From: Candidatus Onthoplasma faecigallinarum
GTDB lineage: Bacteria; Bacillota; Clostridia; Christensenellales; UBA1242
Length of the DNA stretch: 5,370 nucleotides
Reading direction: 5' to 3'
NCBI GenBank assembly: GCA_018715225.1
Contig: DVMB01000030.1
Coordinates: forward strand, 1-5,370
Below the pieces are notes generated by a model. That model saw only the letters and a program-made list of their open reading frames with translations. It searched no databases and was not told the origin of the DNA. Position numbers and translations under genes: made by a program. Below, in pieces: positions 4,804-5,370 of the stretch. The first letter of the stretch is position 1, and every line of letters begins with the position of its first letter.

Positions 4804-5370
4804 ATGAAAAATTTAGATCCATATGTAGAAATTAAAATCATAAGTAAAGAAAATGAGATATACAAATGGCTAGAGATTATCTCAAACACTGCATATATAG
4901 CAAGAGAGTCGACCACACATCATAAAATAAATGGAAATGAGTTCCTAAAAATTTTAGACCACCACAGACAAAGTGTTATTGATTATTACAATGCAGGACT
5001 TTCAAAAAATGAAAAAAGTGGTCTTTGTTATATAAAAATTGCAGTTGAAAACAAGTTATATGAATTTAACTTTGATTATGAAAATAAGGAATTACTCAAT
5101 TTTGCCAATGTTTTATATCGGGATTTTAAACATTTGATAGAATTTTATTGTCTTAATTATGATGATGTTGAATGGAATATTATAAAAGATATAAAATCTC
5201 TAGCCATAAATACAAAATTTGTTATTGATGATTATTTTAAAAAATATGGGATAATAGGAAAAAGCGATAAAGATTGGTTGTATAATCATTTTAAAAATCA
5301 CATAAAAGATTATGCTAAAATTAGAAAAAAACCTTTCAAATCATTATATCTTTGCAATGCTATAAGAATT
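4804..5370 (+). CDS. Unrecognised soluble protein, partner of the MerR regulator (cut by window edge)
   Basis: The frame starts at the ATG at 4804 and runs without a stop to the last base, giving 189 residues, so the C-terminus is missing. The start is supported by AAGGGA (4793-4798) 5 bases upstream. It lies only 14 bases after the regulator's stop codon, so the two are almost certainly co-transcribed. It begins MKNLDPYVEIKII and is rich in Lys, Asn, Ile, Tyr and acidic residues. The first part looks mixed (strand EIKII, helix YKWLEIIS, helix FLKILDHHRQSVIDYYNAG, strands CYIKIAVE and LYEFNFDYE), and the second part (about 99-180) looks mainly helical. No signal peptide or membrane helix is present. 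HH pairs occur at 40-41 and 54-55, but no known catalytic motif is recognised. As the regulator's co-expressed partner it could be an effector, an enzyme or a binding protein; the sequence does not say. Confidence 0.8.
   Translation, partial: MKNLDPYVEIKIISKENEIYKWLEIISNTAYIARESTTHHKINGNEFLKILDHHRQSVIDYYNAGLSKNEKSGLCYIKIAVENKLYEFNFDYENKELLNFANVLYRDFKHLIEFYCLNYDDVEWNIIKDIKSLAINTKFVIDDYFKKYGIIGKSDKDWLYNHFKNHIKDYAKIRKKPFKSLYLCNAIRI

Overview
The window is AT-rich (about 30% GC by eye) and tightly packed. Its genes start with ATG, mostly behind strong AGGAGG-type ribosome binding sites, and the promoters resemble sigma-A promoters. Tryptophan is written TGG and no coding frame reads TGA as sense, so the standard bacterial code applies. 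This points to a low-GC Firmicute, plausibly an uncultured Clostridia/Bacilli gut lineage. No rRNA, tRNA, CRISPR array, insertion sequence or phage structural gene is visible, so the placement rests only on style and on the peptidase family.

Left arm (minus strand, 1-2444). A complete M3B metallopeptidase gene of the oligoendopeptidase F family (pepF, 630-2399) is followed in the same direction by a 122-residue protein with a winged-helix-like front and one C-terminal membrane helix (209-577). After that comes a second small gene (198 to 1) that runs off the window. The two small proteins align without gaps over their first 66 residues and look like old tandem paralogues. A good promoter lies between pepF and the pair. 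It overlaps the ribosome binding site, so a transcript from it would be almost leaderless.

Centre (plus strand, 2510-3013). A divergent promoter drives a 127-residue envelope protein with a membrane segment at each end. The gene ends in a textbook intrinsic terminator.

Right arm (plus strand, 3014-5370). A 258-base AT-rich stretch follows the terminator. It carries a 16-bp perfect palindrome, a sigma-A-like promoter, and then a MerR-type promoter with a 19-bp spacer that encloses a 14-bp perfect palindrome. Behind it is a 505-residue MerR-family regulator whose effector half has two GxW (calycin-like) modules and a helical C-terminal module. An in-frame ATG with a near-perfect ribosome binding site sits at the junction of the DNA-binding and effector halves, so the gene may also make a 404-residue effector-only protein, as tipA does. 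A second gene starts 14 bases after the regulator, is not recognised, and is still open at the window end. This regulator and its partner are the most likely undescribed unit here: an autoregulated ligand sensor co-expressed with an unknown soluble protein. What the pair senses or controls cannot be read from this window.
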